From NCBI GenBank assembly GCA_016748015.1, contig JAAOMT010000254.1:62001-126000 (forward strand): a DNA stretch of 64,000 nucleotides, read 5' to 3'. Origin of the DNA: Geosiphon pyriformis. Lineage: Eukaryota; Glomeromycota; Glomeromycetes; Archaeosporales; Geosiphonaceae. A program made the translations under genes and the position numbers. The notes under the pieces are model-generated. The model ran no database searches. It saw only the letters and a list, made by a program, of their open reading frames with translations, and was not told where the DNA came from. Below, in pieces: positions 1 to 10,403 of this stretch (within the stretch, counting starts at the first letter, position 1; each line of letters opens with the position of its first letter).

Positions 1-220
1 NNNNNNNNNNNNNNNNNNNNNNNNNNNNNNNNNNNNNNNNNNNNNNNNNNNNNNNNNNNNNNNNNNNNNNNNNNNNNNNNNNNNNNNNNNNNNNNNNNNN
101 NNNNNNNNNNNNNNNNNNNNNNNNNNNNNNNNNNNNNNNNNNNNNNNNNNNNNNNNNNNNNNNNNNNNNNNNNNNNNNNNNNNNNNNNNNNNNNNNNNNN
201 NNNNNNNNNNNNNNNNNNNN
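1..220. other. Assembly gap (Ns)
   Basis: Run of N. It cuts the 5' part of the LINE that starts at 221, so the ORF1 and endonuclease of that copy cannot be seen. Confidence 0.99.
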
Positions 221-230
221 GCCCATTGCT

Positions 231-3157
231 TTGATTGAGACTGCCAGGAAGATTCTTTCCAAGATTCTGTCTGACCATATTTCAATGGCTTGTAGCAAGT
301 TCAATGTTCTTCAGGGTGACAACTTTTTGGTGCTGAAGGGTACATCAACGCAATCTCTGGTGTTTGCTGTCAGTTCGGTAATTGAGGATGCCATTGAAAA
401 GGATAGGGAGTTATGATTGGTCTTGCAAGATATGCAGAAAGCTTATGATTCAGTTGGGTGGCATCATTTAAGAGCTAGTTTGCAGCGTGTCAAGATGTGT
501 GAGAGGTTCATAAGGTTTTTTGGTGGTATTCATGAGGATAGAGTTAATAGGGTAATGACTGACTTTGGTTTGTCTGGTGGTTATAAGGTGCATGATAGGT
601 TGGACTAGGGTGAGGTCTTTTCACCACTTCTTTGGAGGATTTTTTACGATCCACTTTTGTGTGAGGTTAAAAGGCACGAACAATTGTGTGGATACCGAAT
701 TGATACTAAGTTTGTTTAGAAATCTGGCAGGATTGAGGGCAGTGGTGGTTTGACATCGTATTTTTCGGCTGGTGCGTTTGTTGATGATACGATCTGGGTT
801 GGAAATTGTCAGGCTTCTACTCAATATGCTCTGAATATTGCCAGTGATTTTTTGTGATCAATGACATTTCTATCAATAGTGAGAAGACGGTGGCTATTCC
901 CATCAATCAGGGCATTAAAGTTGCTTCACTGAACATTTGTGGTCAGCCAATCTCTATTGTCAAGAAAGGGGAAACACATTGGTATCTGGGTATTTTTCTG
1001 TCGACTGAAGGGCTCTCCAAGCTGAGTGTTGTCAAGGCTCATGCGGATGTACGTTTCTTCATCAATGTTGTGCTTAGGAAGGCTATTACGGACAAACAAT
1101 TCTCGTATCTGGTGTCAGCTGTTTTGCAGCCTATTGTTAGCTATCGTACTCAGTTCAGTTTTGTCTCATCTAATGTTTGTCGCAAGTGGGATGTCTTGGT
1201 TAGAAAGGGTCTTAGGTCCAAAGCTTGTCTCCCCCATGATTTTCCTGACACTGCTTTGCATCATCCCTCATTGTATGGACTAAAGCCTTTTGAGCAGGTG
1301 CAGTCTGAAGGGAAGATTGCTGCTTTGATGGCGTTCTCTAATGCTTTTGGCATTCTTGGACGTTTGTTTAGACATAGGTTTTTGGACCTACAGGTTCTTG
1401 GTTGGGCTTCTTTAGATCCTTTGCAGTTTTCAGTCAGGTTGCGTGTTAGTCCAGTGAACAATTTTTTGGCTGGGATGGTGAAGATCTTTCTGGGCAGTGA
1501 GCTTACTTTGGTGAACAACCTCCCCACTGCATTTCGTAATCCTGGTCGGTTCCCATTGTCCTCTGTTCTTGGAAAGTCTCTGTATTTTGATTCGGTCAAA
1601 TCTCTTAAGCGTTTTGGTGTCGCTTTTGGTAATCGGCTTTTTGATAAGAAAGGTGTTTTGTTGGATTGGAAAACTTTTCATTGTTGGAAGAGGTTGGATC
1701 CATGTGGCCCTGTGCCTCACTGGTTCATGGTTTCTTCTGAGTTTTTGAAAGGTCAGGGTTACTCATTTTCTGGTTCTGTTGGCTCAGCAGAGAAGCTGGG
1801 TTTGGACATTTTGGGGTCTGGGGAATTTTCTGCGGTTAAAGATGGATTGCATGACATTTGGTCAGACTCTTTTGAAGTTTTCACGGATGGGTCTTTGAGA
1901 AATGCAGGCTCTGTTGAGGTTGCCTGTGGTGCTGCTGTGTACTTTCCGGTCTTGGATATAAGTATTGGTGTCGCTGTTCGTGGTCTTTTGTCATCTACTA
2001 TGGCCAAGTTACAGGCTGTCACTTTGGCTTTGGAGTGTGTTCCTTCTTCAAGTACTGTGGTGTTGTATCTTGACAGCCAGGCTGTCATTGACGCATGTGT
2101 GTCTGAGATGTCTTTGGGTGCTTCTGATTTCCGTAATCAATGCTGGCTGGAAAGGTGTCATATTTTCAATTTGGTCAGGGATAAGGATCTTAGTGTAAGT
2201 TGGGTTAAGGTAAAAGGACACTCTGGGATTCCTGGTAATGTGAGAGCTGACTTGGCTGCTGGGGCTGCCTCTGGGTCTCCCTTTTCTCTTTGTGCTGATG
2301 TGCATGAACATTTTTTGGTTGCTGAGGGTGTCGCTGTTTCTGGTAATGCCCGTCATTTTGTCAGAAATATCTTTCAATCAATTCGTTGTGCTCGTTGGGA
2401 AGCTGGGCCTGGTTGTGATGTAGTTCCAGATGCGATGGTTGGTTGCATAGACTGGGTTGTCACGGCAAAGGTGTGGCATCCTGATTCTCATATGCTTGTT
2501 GGTTTCACTAGCCGCGCATCCTCATTGCTTCGCATTTATGTTATGAAGGCTGTGCACAGGAGGTTGCTGGTGGCCATTAGGAAGAGGTTGTATGATAAAT
2601 GCTACCCTAGTGTGTTGTGTTTGCTTTGTGGTGAGGTGGAGTTCTCTGACCACGTTTTTACTTGTGTTCATGAGTCTGGCATTTGTGGTGAAATTTTGGC
2701 GGAGGCTTCTGCTCATTGGTCAGCTTTGTCTGGTGGTTCCTCTGCTTCTGCTGTGTTGCGGGTTTTGTCTCAATGTTCCATTGATGTTGGGCTGTACACT
2801 TTGGTGTGCAAAGGGTTTGTGCTGAAGGAGTGATATGAGGAGGCTTGCGATGTTTTTGAGAATAGAAAAGTGGCCACTGCTAGGATTGTTGAGTATGTCA
2901 GGTTTGTTGTTGGTTTACATCGTGCTAAGATATGGTTGGCTAGAGCCAGCCACCGAGTGGTGATGGAGAAGGCTGGTCTGGTCTGTGATGTTGGTGTTGT
3001 TTCTGGGCTCCCTTGTGGTGTGTCTTCGGTTTTGTCTGACAGTGTTGTGAGATTGCTTGGTTTGACCAATTCTTTTGCTGTTAGCTTTGGTCGTCAGAAG
3101 CCTTTTTGTTTCTTTTCTGGTCTGGGTGGCAGTGTGCGGGTAGTTATAGATGTGTAG
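231..3157 (+). pseudogene. LINE ORF2 (reverse transcriptase-RNase H-zinc motif), disrupted
   Basis: Reverse transcriptase/RNase H polyprotein that would copy LINE RNA at a nicked target. RT motif A reads DMQKAYDSV (about 429) and the catalytic motif reads FVDDTIWVG (about 777), both Asp intact. RNase H (about 1876-2270) shows FTDGS, LYLDSQA and a GHSG...AD end. The usual catalytic Glu before LQAV is Lys (AAG at 2006-2008), a G-to-A change. A CCHC motif CLLCGEVEFSDHVFTC lies near 2617-2664. Breaks: TGA 414-416 (Trp expected), TAG 606-608 (Gln expected), TAG 717-719, a frameshift near 853, and TGA 2831-2833 (Trp expected). After the last stop the frame runs on to a natural TAG at 3157. Four of the five breaks are single transitions, so the copy died recently. 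The endonuclease is missing into the gap. Confidence 0.9.
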
Positions 3158-3298
3158 TGTTGCCTTGTCTGGCCTGAGTGGCTAGCCACATGTAGAAAGT
3201 GTGTGAGTCGTATTTAGTTTGAGCCTTTTAGTTTGGTTCTATGTACTAGATAGCAATTGGGCTACACTCGTTAAATGCGTTAATAATAATAATAATTG
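3158..3298 (+). other. LINE 3' UTR with palindrome and TAA tail
   Basis: Non-coding 3' end of LINE copy 1. It holds a perfect 12-base palindrome GTGGCTAGCCAC (3178-3189) and ends in a short TAA repeat. Related sequence closes LINE copy 2 (about 25110-25230) and forms the isolated fragment at 40340-40480 (-), so the segment belongs to the element. It probably holds the RNA structure used by the element's own reverse transcriptase; that role is inference. Confidence 0.7.
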
Positions 3299-3823
3299 TT
3301 AGTATAATTATTAACTTAATTATTAATTTCATTTTAAAAATATACAAGTAAAACTTTTTAAAGTTATAAAAATTTATTTACATTTAAATTAAATTTATTT
3401 AAAACAAAAATTAATACAATAATATTAATTATTTTATTTTTTTTACTATTTTTTTTATTTTATTTTTTTTTAATTTATATAATTGTTGATTTTTGTAAAA
3501 TATATTAAATAAATACAGTTAGATCTCTATAAAAAAAACTTTTGATAAAAAATCAATTTCTTACAAAAAACATTTTTTATAGAATTAATTAATTAATTAA
3601 CAATTTTTTTTATATAAAAATAATTTATAAAAGAACAAAAACATAATTTTATCAAACATTTATTTAAAATTTATTTTCGCATAAAAACAAATATTATGTG
3701 TTAAATGTTAATTAATAATTAAAAAAAGAGTTAAAATATATTAAATTGATTTTATTCTAACTTTTTTTTAAATTGATTTATATTAAATTTACTCTTTTTA
3801 ATTTTGTCTGTTTTTATATACAG
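3299..3823. other. AT-rich intergenic DNA
   Basis: Homopolymer runs and A/T repeats between the LINE tail and the first LTR. I see no coding sequence, RNA gene or recognisable repeat. Confidence 0.7.
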
Positions 3824-4763
3824 TATTACAGATAATTATTTGGAATATGGAAACAAATAACAAACTTGTAACTTGGTATTTAATGGCTTGTACAATTGAT
3901 AATACCTGAAAGTTTTGGTAATTTGAAGGTTTTTGTATTTGAAGGTTTTAGGTTAGAGTTCTATGTATAATATATAGAAATTCAATAGTTGTTTTTAATA
4001 GTCTTTCAAAATGATTATTCCATCAATTTTTTTCTTTAGTGTAATGGCCAGTTTATTCTGGCAGTTATGTTTTTCTGATAAGCTACTTATTAATTTATAA
4101 ATTCTATATCCTTATTTCTGGGTCTTTTACCAAGCTATTTTTAACATCAATTAATTAGCACTTAATCTTTTAAATTAGTTAATAAACAACAAACAACAAA
4201 GAAATAAAAGAAAATAAAAGAAAATAAAGAAAATAAGAAAAAAAAATAAGAATTAATATTTTGTTAATAGCTGTTATCAAAAGCTATTGTTTTAGTGTAA
4301 TTAAATATTGAATATTATCAATATAAAGTGTTAATAATAGATAAATAATGAAAATTTTCAATCAAATAACAATAACATAGATTAGATAATAATAAATATA
4401 TTTATTAGATATTTTTGATGAGTTTACTTTAATTGATATTACTATTTGTGAAGTAAAGATTAATTAATAGATAAGAAAAAAAATATTCAATTGAAATTGA
4501 ACTTAATTCTAAATACTTTTTTCACTTTTAATGCTAATGTTATATATATAGTTAGTGTTATATAAGATTGCTAGAATTTTGCAATTTTTTTAGAAAAATT
4601 CTGAAATTCTGAAATTCTGCAATTTTTTATGAAGAATCTTGAAATTCTGGAATTCTGAAATCCTGCAATTCTTTCAGAAAAATACTGAAATTTCTCTATT
4701 ACTATGTTTATTTTTGATTGGCTATTCCTCTAACTATGATATTCTTAATTTCTATAAGTAATA
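3824..4763 (-). repeat. Ty3/gypsy LTR type A, minus orientation
   Basis: A diverged reverse-complement match to the LTR at 13703-14556 and a same-orientation match to 14557-15435. Shared landmarks include the block around 'ggccagtttattctggcag' (4047-4065) and the tandem 'tctgaaattctg'-type block (4590-4690). The element's 3' coding end continues from about 4790 in minus orientation, so this is the 3' LTR of a minus-strand type A element. Ends are degraded from the family TGTTAC...GTAACA. Confidence 0.85.
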
Positions 4764-6362
4764 TATTTTTTTTTTTAATATTGAGCTCTATTAAAATCTT
4801 CTAAACTTTTTAGATTTCCTTCTTGAATTAACTCCATAACTTTCTTCTCTAAAATTGTTTTTGTAAATTTTATCTGCAATTCTTTAAATTAAGCATTGGT
4901 TAATTTTTCCAATTGATTAATGATTACAGTATCCATTGTTAAATGTAATAATATTTCTGGTCTGTTTTAAAATCCTATCTATAGTCAATAAATAGCTTTT
5001 ACATATGTAAATAAATTGTTCTTTCTAATAATTTGTTTAATTTGTTGTAGTTAAATTGGATCAAATTTTTTTTTTGTTTTGTTAGTATATAAGTTTTTAA
5101 TGCTTAACTATTGTTCTAATTAATAGTAACAAAAGTTTTTTTGATTTTGTTGTATCCATTGGTTCTAGTTTTCTAAGATCAATTCATCTTTTAATATTAA
5201 TATTCTTGAATTTTTTAATGTTTTTTCTATTTTTTCTATTATTTTATTTACTGTATTCTTAGAAATATAATATCTAAAATATTGTTCTTTGGTTTGGTTT
5301 TTTTGTGGTATCTTTTTGTTTTTATACTGTATTATGTTATTATGGTTGAAACTTATACTTCTTATTAATTATCACATATATTAACCACTAATGTCATATA
5401 ATTAGTCACTCTATTTTTAGATAATGATTATTGACCTAATTAATGACTTGACCATTAACCTGATCATTGACTTAATTATTGACTTAATCAATAACCTAAT
5501 TATTGACTTGATTATTGACTTAATCATTAATCTAGTTATTGATTTGATTATTAACCACTTTTTGATAGCTATATAAGCAATAAATTTCTTAGCTATAGAA
5601 AAGCATATAAAAATTAAAAAAAAGAAAATAAATAAAATAACAACTTTCATCTCAATCATTTTTTTATTGCTAATTTCTCTTTCCCTATTTTCAAATATCT
5701 GAACATCTTGGGATAAAAGCTTACTTGTTGGTTGTTTTCTACCTTTTTCCTAAAATATGTAATTACAGCATTTGAAAATTATTGAATAAAACATGACTGA
5801 AGAGTACATCTAATATCTGATATTAAATTCTAAGAGCACCGACATGAAGCATAAAATTATACCAGTGTGTAATCATTTGTTGACAGTATGAACTATCTCT
5901 CTACTTTCAGATTCCCTAGTTATCTTTTAAAAAGTATAGCAACTAAGATATTTTATAAGACTGATTTCGCACATTGAATCCATACTCATTCAATTTACTC
6001 TTTGAAATTAAATTCTTTTTGATTTCTTTTATTATCTTACAATTCTGTTTTCCCTTGTTATTTGTTAGTTTGTTACTCCAACCCATAATAATGTGTTTAT
6101 TAATAATAATTTCCAGGCTTGATTCTTGTTGTTGAATCAGTTGTAATAGTTGTTGTATAAGTGAGTAGATATTGTTAGTAATTTTCATTTTTTCTTGTTG
6201 TTTTTGTTACATGTGTTGGTTTTTTATATACTGTTCTGATAGATCAATTTAATGTGTTTGTTTCAATGATAATAATTAGTTCTAAATCTTGTGAAATTTT
6301 ATTTGGTTCAACTAGTATTCTTTGTACTTTCAATTGTGAAATATTATTGGTAAATAATAATA
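4764..6362 (-). pseudogene. 3' ORF of a minus-strand type A gypsy element, split by a solo LTR
   Basis: Read on minus from 6362, this segment matches the + element from about 12893 onward: the end of the integrase ORF, then the extra 3' ORF (about 6188 down to 4790). The 3' ORF begins MKITNNIYSLIQQLLQLIQQ and ends in an Ala-Gln-Tyr-like tail, as in the + copy. A type B LTR (5335-6088) interrupts it, so the two parts are 6362-6089 and 5334-4764. Everything upstream of this in the minus element (gag, most of pol) is absent, apparently replaced by the + element starting at 6364. Many stops come from AT drift. Confidence 0.75.
5335..6088 (+). repeat. Solo LTR type B
   Basis: Direct match to the LTR at 6364-7030, with the same TGTTAT...GG start and a shared block around 'ctgaacatcttgggataaaa' (5699-5718). 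It sits inside the minus-strand type A 3' ORF. It is longer than its partner mainly because a 'attgacctgatt'-like tandem array (about 5427-5555) is expanded. No internal coding region is attached, so it is a solo LTR. I could not find a convincing target duplication. Confidence 0.82.
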
Positions 6363-6363
6363 C

Positions 6364-7030
6364 TGTTATGGTTGAAACTTATACTTTTTATTAATTATTA
6401 TATGTATTAGCCACTGATGTCATATAAATTAGCCACACTATTTTTAGATAGTGATTATTGACCTGATTAATAACCTGACCATTGATCTGATCATTGACCA
6501 CTTTTGACAGCTATATAAGCAATGAATCTCTTAGCTGTAGAAAAGCATGTTCAAAATAATCAAGAATAAATAAAATAACAACTTTTTATCTCAATTATTC
6601 TCTTATTGCTAATTTCTCTTTTCCTATCTTTAAGTATCTGAACATCTTGGGATAAAAGATTACTTGTTGGTTAATTCTTACTCTTTTTTCTGAAACATAT
6701 AAATGTAGCATTTAAAAATTATTAAATAAAATATGACTGAAAAGCACATCTGATACCTGATATTGAATTCTAAGAGTGCCAACATAAGGCATAGAATTAT
6801 ACCAGTGTATGATTATTTGTTGACAGTATGGACTATCCCTCTATCTTTAGATTTCCCAGTTACTTTTTAAAAAGAATAGTGACTGAGATATTTTATGAGA
6901 CTGATCTTGCACATTGAATCCATACTTATTCAATTCACTCTTTAAAGTTGAATTCCTTTTGATCTCTTTCATCACCCTACAATCCTGTTCTCTCTTGCTA
7001 TCTGTTAGCTTGTTACTTCAATCTGTAACA
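6364..7030 (+). repeat. Type B LTR, 5' LTR of the + strand gypsy element
   Basis: Begins TGTTATGG and ends CTGTAACA, giving the terminal inverted repeat TGTTA/TAACA. A plausible tRNA primer-binding site follows at 7037, then gag. This places it as a functional 5' LTR. The LTR at the other end of the same coding unit (13703-14556) belongs to a different family (type A). Confidence 0.85.
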
Positions 7031-7036
7031 TAAAAG

Positions 7037-7052
7037 TAGTGCTCCCTGTGAG
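7037..7052 (+). other. Primer-binding site (tRNA)
   Basis: TAGTGCTCCCTGTGAG lies seven bases after the LTR. With the second base restored to G it is complementary to a tRNA 3' end made of CCA, a discriminator A, a 7-base acceptor strand AGGGAGC and the T-stem strand CUCAC. The type C element has the related TGGTGCTTCTTGTAAG at 45440, so both elements probably used the same primer tRNA. The tRNA species is not identified. Confidence 0.65.
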
Positions 7053-7082
7053 ATTGTCAAAATCCACTTTGTTTCCTATTGT

Positions 7083-8586
7083 ATGGGTGATTATTTATAC
7101 CTGCCACAACAATCAAAAGAACACTTTAAAGCACACAACAAAAACGATCTAGACTTTATTAAACTCAATCCTTTGCCCTCCTGCTTGATTTGCTTCTCCA
7201 TTAGAGATCAATTCAATAGACAATTCCAAGATTTTTGGAACTGGTTCCTGAACAAGCATTCAGCTGAAATCTACACAGTCTATACAATTTATTACTTTGA
7301 TCAAGCTTATTTTAAAGACAACTTTGAAGAAAGAAACAACAGCATCAATCAACTTTTATACTCCACAACCTTTGAACAACAGCCTCCTGATTCTGAATAT
7401 CTGAATCATCAAATCCACATTTGGATTACTGCTCATCAAGCAACTGAAACTCTCTTTGAAACAGAAGAAGAAAGCTACCAAACTGCTCCTGTTTTTGATC
7501 TTTTATCAAGCAAATTAGACTCATCTACACAAACAGTTACCCCTGAACCAATGGCTAATGATCCCATGTAAGCAAACATTCTGGCCATTCTCCAAAATAT
7601 ACAAACTGCTTTAGGAAGAAGAAACAATACCCCATTACCACTATTTAGAAGTAATGTACAAGATTTAATTGAATAGTTGGATGATTTTGAGAGAGCTACT
7701 ACAGCCAACCAGTATGATGAAGAATACAAGTTCCAAATCATTGGTGGCTATTTCCAAAACTCTCCTGCTACCTGGTTCTTACAAGAAACAGATGCCAATG
7801 CTCAACACCAAATAATCAGATGGACATCAACTAATGCTAGAAAAAAAAATACTTCTTTTACTACCTGGTTTAAGACCAAGTTTAGAACCTCAATATTAAT
7901 ATCCAAAGGTGCATGGAATTGGAAAAAAAACCCAAGGCTCTGAAGAAGTAGTAACTGAATATGCCAAAGCTATCAGAAAGCTAATCAAACATATAGACTT
8001 TGGAAGAAATTAGACAGAAGAGCAAAAAATTCATTCTTTCACAAAAAGATTAAAAACTGATCTATCATATGTTCTTTGGCCTCTCTTGGCTTTAAAAGAT
8101 AACTCAACAATAGACATGGCTATTGAACTGGCACAAAAAATTAAAGATAATCAAAGGATACATTTGGGATCCATACTTCCAGTTTTTGCTTTTGCTCTTA
8201 CCATGGCTCCAGCTCCACAAATAGCTGCTGCCTCTTTTGCTGTCCAAACTCAAGACCCAAATAAACAGTTAATAAATAGACTTACAGCTAATCTTGTTTG
8301 GCTACTAGAACCTTTGGCCCAAGCAGTTAGAGAAAATCAACAACTCCAAAAACTCAGATTTGAACCCTGCTTCAATCAGCCCCAACAATCATCATATCAA
8401 AGACAGCAAAATTGTGGCCCACCTGTGTGCTATCACTGTGAACTAACTGGACACTTCTTAAGAGACTGTAACAATCCTCCATTGCTCTCTTTAGCTCCTA
8501 GAAATAATAATATCCAGAATAACAGACCCAACAATAATAATGTTTCCAATCAAAGACCCAATCATGCCAACATCAAATTTCTTTGA
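7083..8586 (+). pseudogene. gag (capsid/nucleocapsid) of the + gypsy element, disrupted
   Basis: Structural polyprotein that would package the element's RNA. It starts with ATG about 50 bases after the LTR. Residues 1-162 are open to TAA 7569-7571; the same frame resumes to TAG 7674-7676 and onward. The retrotransposon-gag core follows (AILQNIQTALGRRN, then DDFERATTANQYDEEYKF and a Trp-rich capsid part). Frame changes fall near 7913-7930 at a run of eight A. The last part (8086-8586) carries a CCHC zinc knuckle, CYHCELTGHFLRDC, at about 8428-8469, then an Asn-rich tail. The knuckle's four ligands are intact. Confidence 0.85.
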
Positions 8587-9344
8587 AGAGAATTCTCTAG
8601 TAGAAGCCACTGTTTATTAGCCTTTAAACTGGTAGGTGCACCTCCAAAGGGTAAGAGTGCAAGCCAACCAGAAAAAAACTCCTTTTATGCTTTTAACTTA
8701 ACTAATGATGACCATAACATGGATAAACTAGCAATCAATACTTCTGAATCAACAAGAAAAAAGAAAAAAGCCAAAGTTAATTTCGTTATAGATCCAAAGA
8801 AAGCCTTTACATCAACTGCTGATAACAATGAGCTACCAAAAGCTAAAGTTTTAAAAAATTCTCTAAAGTTGGAACCTTCAGAAATTGTACAAAAATCTGG
8901 ATCATATTCTGTTGTCAAAGATCTCATGGAAACTCCTGCTTACATTACTTTTGGCCAATTAATAACCTATCCCCAATTTAGAAAAGATCTTTACAAATTA
9001 TTAATACTAAAGAAGAAGACACTAAAAACCAACAAATGCCCTTGTCAAGCTGGACTTGCTGACAACAGCAATATTACTCTTCTGATTTGCAAAACCCAAG
9101 TGGCTGGCTACTTTATTGAATAATTTACACAATTCCAAAAGAAGAAGAACCAATCAGCAGCTGTAAATCGAAATCAGAGTCACTGTTCAATTCCAATTCA
9201 AACTCTGACAATGATGACAATGAAAATAACAGTTCCAGCTCCATCCAAAATGACAACAAAAATTACGATAATTTAAACTCCAATTCAAATCCCGAACAAT
9301 ACATCACACTTCCTAATCTCTCTAAGGAGCAGAAACTAAAATGG
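8587..9344 (+). pseudogene. Remnant of the gag-pol junction; protease not found
   Basis: Between gag and the dUTPase the element should carry an aspartic protease. A 134-codon frame (8719-9123) shows a Lys-rich start and then LADNSNITLLICKTQVAGYF, which resembles the stretch just ahead of a retroviral-type protease. No D-S/T-G active site follows. The sequence jumps to an Asn/Ser-rich linker (9150-9340) and SKEQKLKWF just before the dUTPase. The type C element has over 1 kb between these points, so an internal deletion is the simplest reading. Confidence 0.6.
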
Positions 9345-9833
9345 TTTAGTAACAATGATGAAAGCATTATGCCAGAACATGCACATGATACTAATGCAGA
9401 ATTTAATCTGAGATATCTCAGAAAAGATGCCATTAAATTGGAACCACATTCATGTACCTGTATTGATCTTAAAATAGCACTGGAAATTTTAACAACAACA
9501 ATAATTCAACTAGTATTCAAGAGTAGTTTAGCAAAAAAAGGAGTCAATATTAGAGAAAGAATAATTAATGCAGAATATATAGGAAACATTATTGCAATGC
9601 TACAAAATAACTCTGAAAAAGCCTATATCATAAAGCCAAATGAAAAGATAGCACAGGCAATATTCTTATTTCTGGTAAAAATAGCTCAGCTAGTACCAGT
9701 GAGAAATAGAGAAGAATTAGGGATTACAGCAAGAGGGATACAGAGATTCAGATCCATGAGTAGAATAGATGTACCAGTTAATATGGCAGAGAAAAAAACT
9801 GTTAACAAGAGAGAAATTATCTTCACCTATTAA
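9345..9833 (+). pseudogene. dUTPase domain of the + gypsy element, catalytic residues mutated
   Basis: dUTPase hydrolyses dUTP to dUMP and pyrophosphate, keeping uracil out of DNA. The five family motifs appear in order: motif 1 HDTNAEFNLRY (AGxDL expected), motif 2 FKSSLAKKG (GRSSLA), motif 3 RIINAEYIGNI (GxIDxxYxGxI), motif 4 NEKIAQAIFL, motif 5 RGIQRFRSMSR (RGxxGFGSTG). The catalytic Asp of motif 3 is Asn, and motifs 1 and 5 have lost Gly to Glu, Arg or Ser. Every one of these is explained by a G-to-A or C-to-T transition, so the domain was once normal and is now dead. It lies between the protease position and the RT. The other two gypsy elements have the same domain in the same place. Confidence 0.85.
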
Positions 9834-9863
9834 TTAATTTTCATTCTATCATATGACCAATAC

Positions 9864-10403
9864 ATGTTAGTTATAGAGAAAAAAGTAAAAAATCAGGTTC
9901 AAATTTTTGAGACAAAAGCAACACTTTGTAAATCAGGAGAAATTGGATTAGTCAATCTATACATACCAGTCAAGAATTACAGTCACATAAAAATTCTCAT
10001 TTACAACAACACGAGAAACATTATTGAGATACTAAAAAGAACTACCATTGGATATTTAATCACCGAAATTAAAAAACAACCACCAAACCCTATTTCAGAC
10101 TTTTCACAATTGTGTAGATATGTGAATATTACATCACAAACAATATATGGATGAGAAAAATGTTATCTGCTCCAACCAGAACAATTGGAACAGATAAACT
10201 TGAAAAATCTAGACCCACTACAATGTATACAGCTTAAAATATTACTTAATAATTTCAATAACATCTTTGCCAGTAAAAATGAATTTGGCAGAACTAATAT
10301 AATCCAGCACCAGATCAAAACTGGAGATGCAATGCCAATCAAACAGAGAGCATACAGAGTACCATCTGCCAGCCATGAAATTATTTATCAAGAAATCAAT
10401 TAG
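9864..10403 (+). pseudogene. Pre-RT linker of gypsy pol
   Basis: Connects dUTPase to RT. Frame 9864-10154 (NQVQIFETKATLCKSGEIGL...) and frame 10185-10403 (LNNFNNIFASKNEFGRTNI) match the equivalent stretch of the type C element (FASKNEFG...IVKHQI) and type D element (FADIFAKDNNDLRKTDIVQY). The last part is the usual N-terminal RT lead-in. Single stops and a frame change separate the pieces. Confidence 0.75.

Larger units (their letters stand above)
221..3298 (+). mobile_element. Non-LTR retrotransposon (LINE), copy 1, 3' part
   Basis: The 3' half of a LINE, entered from the gap. In order it carries reverse transcriptase, RNase H, a CCHC zinc motif, a short C-terminal region, a 3' UTR of about 120 bases and a TAA-repeat tail (about 3280-3297), as expected for target-primed insertion. 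Two other copies of the same family lie at 18500-25230 (+) and 54535-58900 (-). This copy has the highest GC and fewest breaks, so it is the youngest of the three. Sequence beyond the tail is featureless AT-rich DNA. Family identity rests on domain order and motifs; no library search was possible. Confidence 0.93.

Noticed and set aside
1026-2825. Additional frames on both strands across LINE copy 1, up to 112 codons
   Set aside because: Off-frame readings of the RT/RNase H polyprotein, which has motifs in order in a single frame.
5417-5659. 81-codon minus frame with Ile-Lys-Ser repeats, like a repeat protein
   Set aside because: It is the translation of a tandem DNA array inside a type B LTR.
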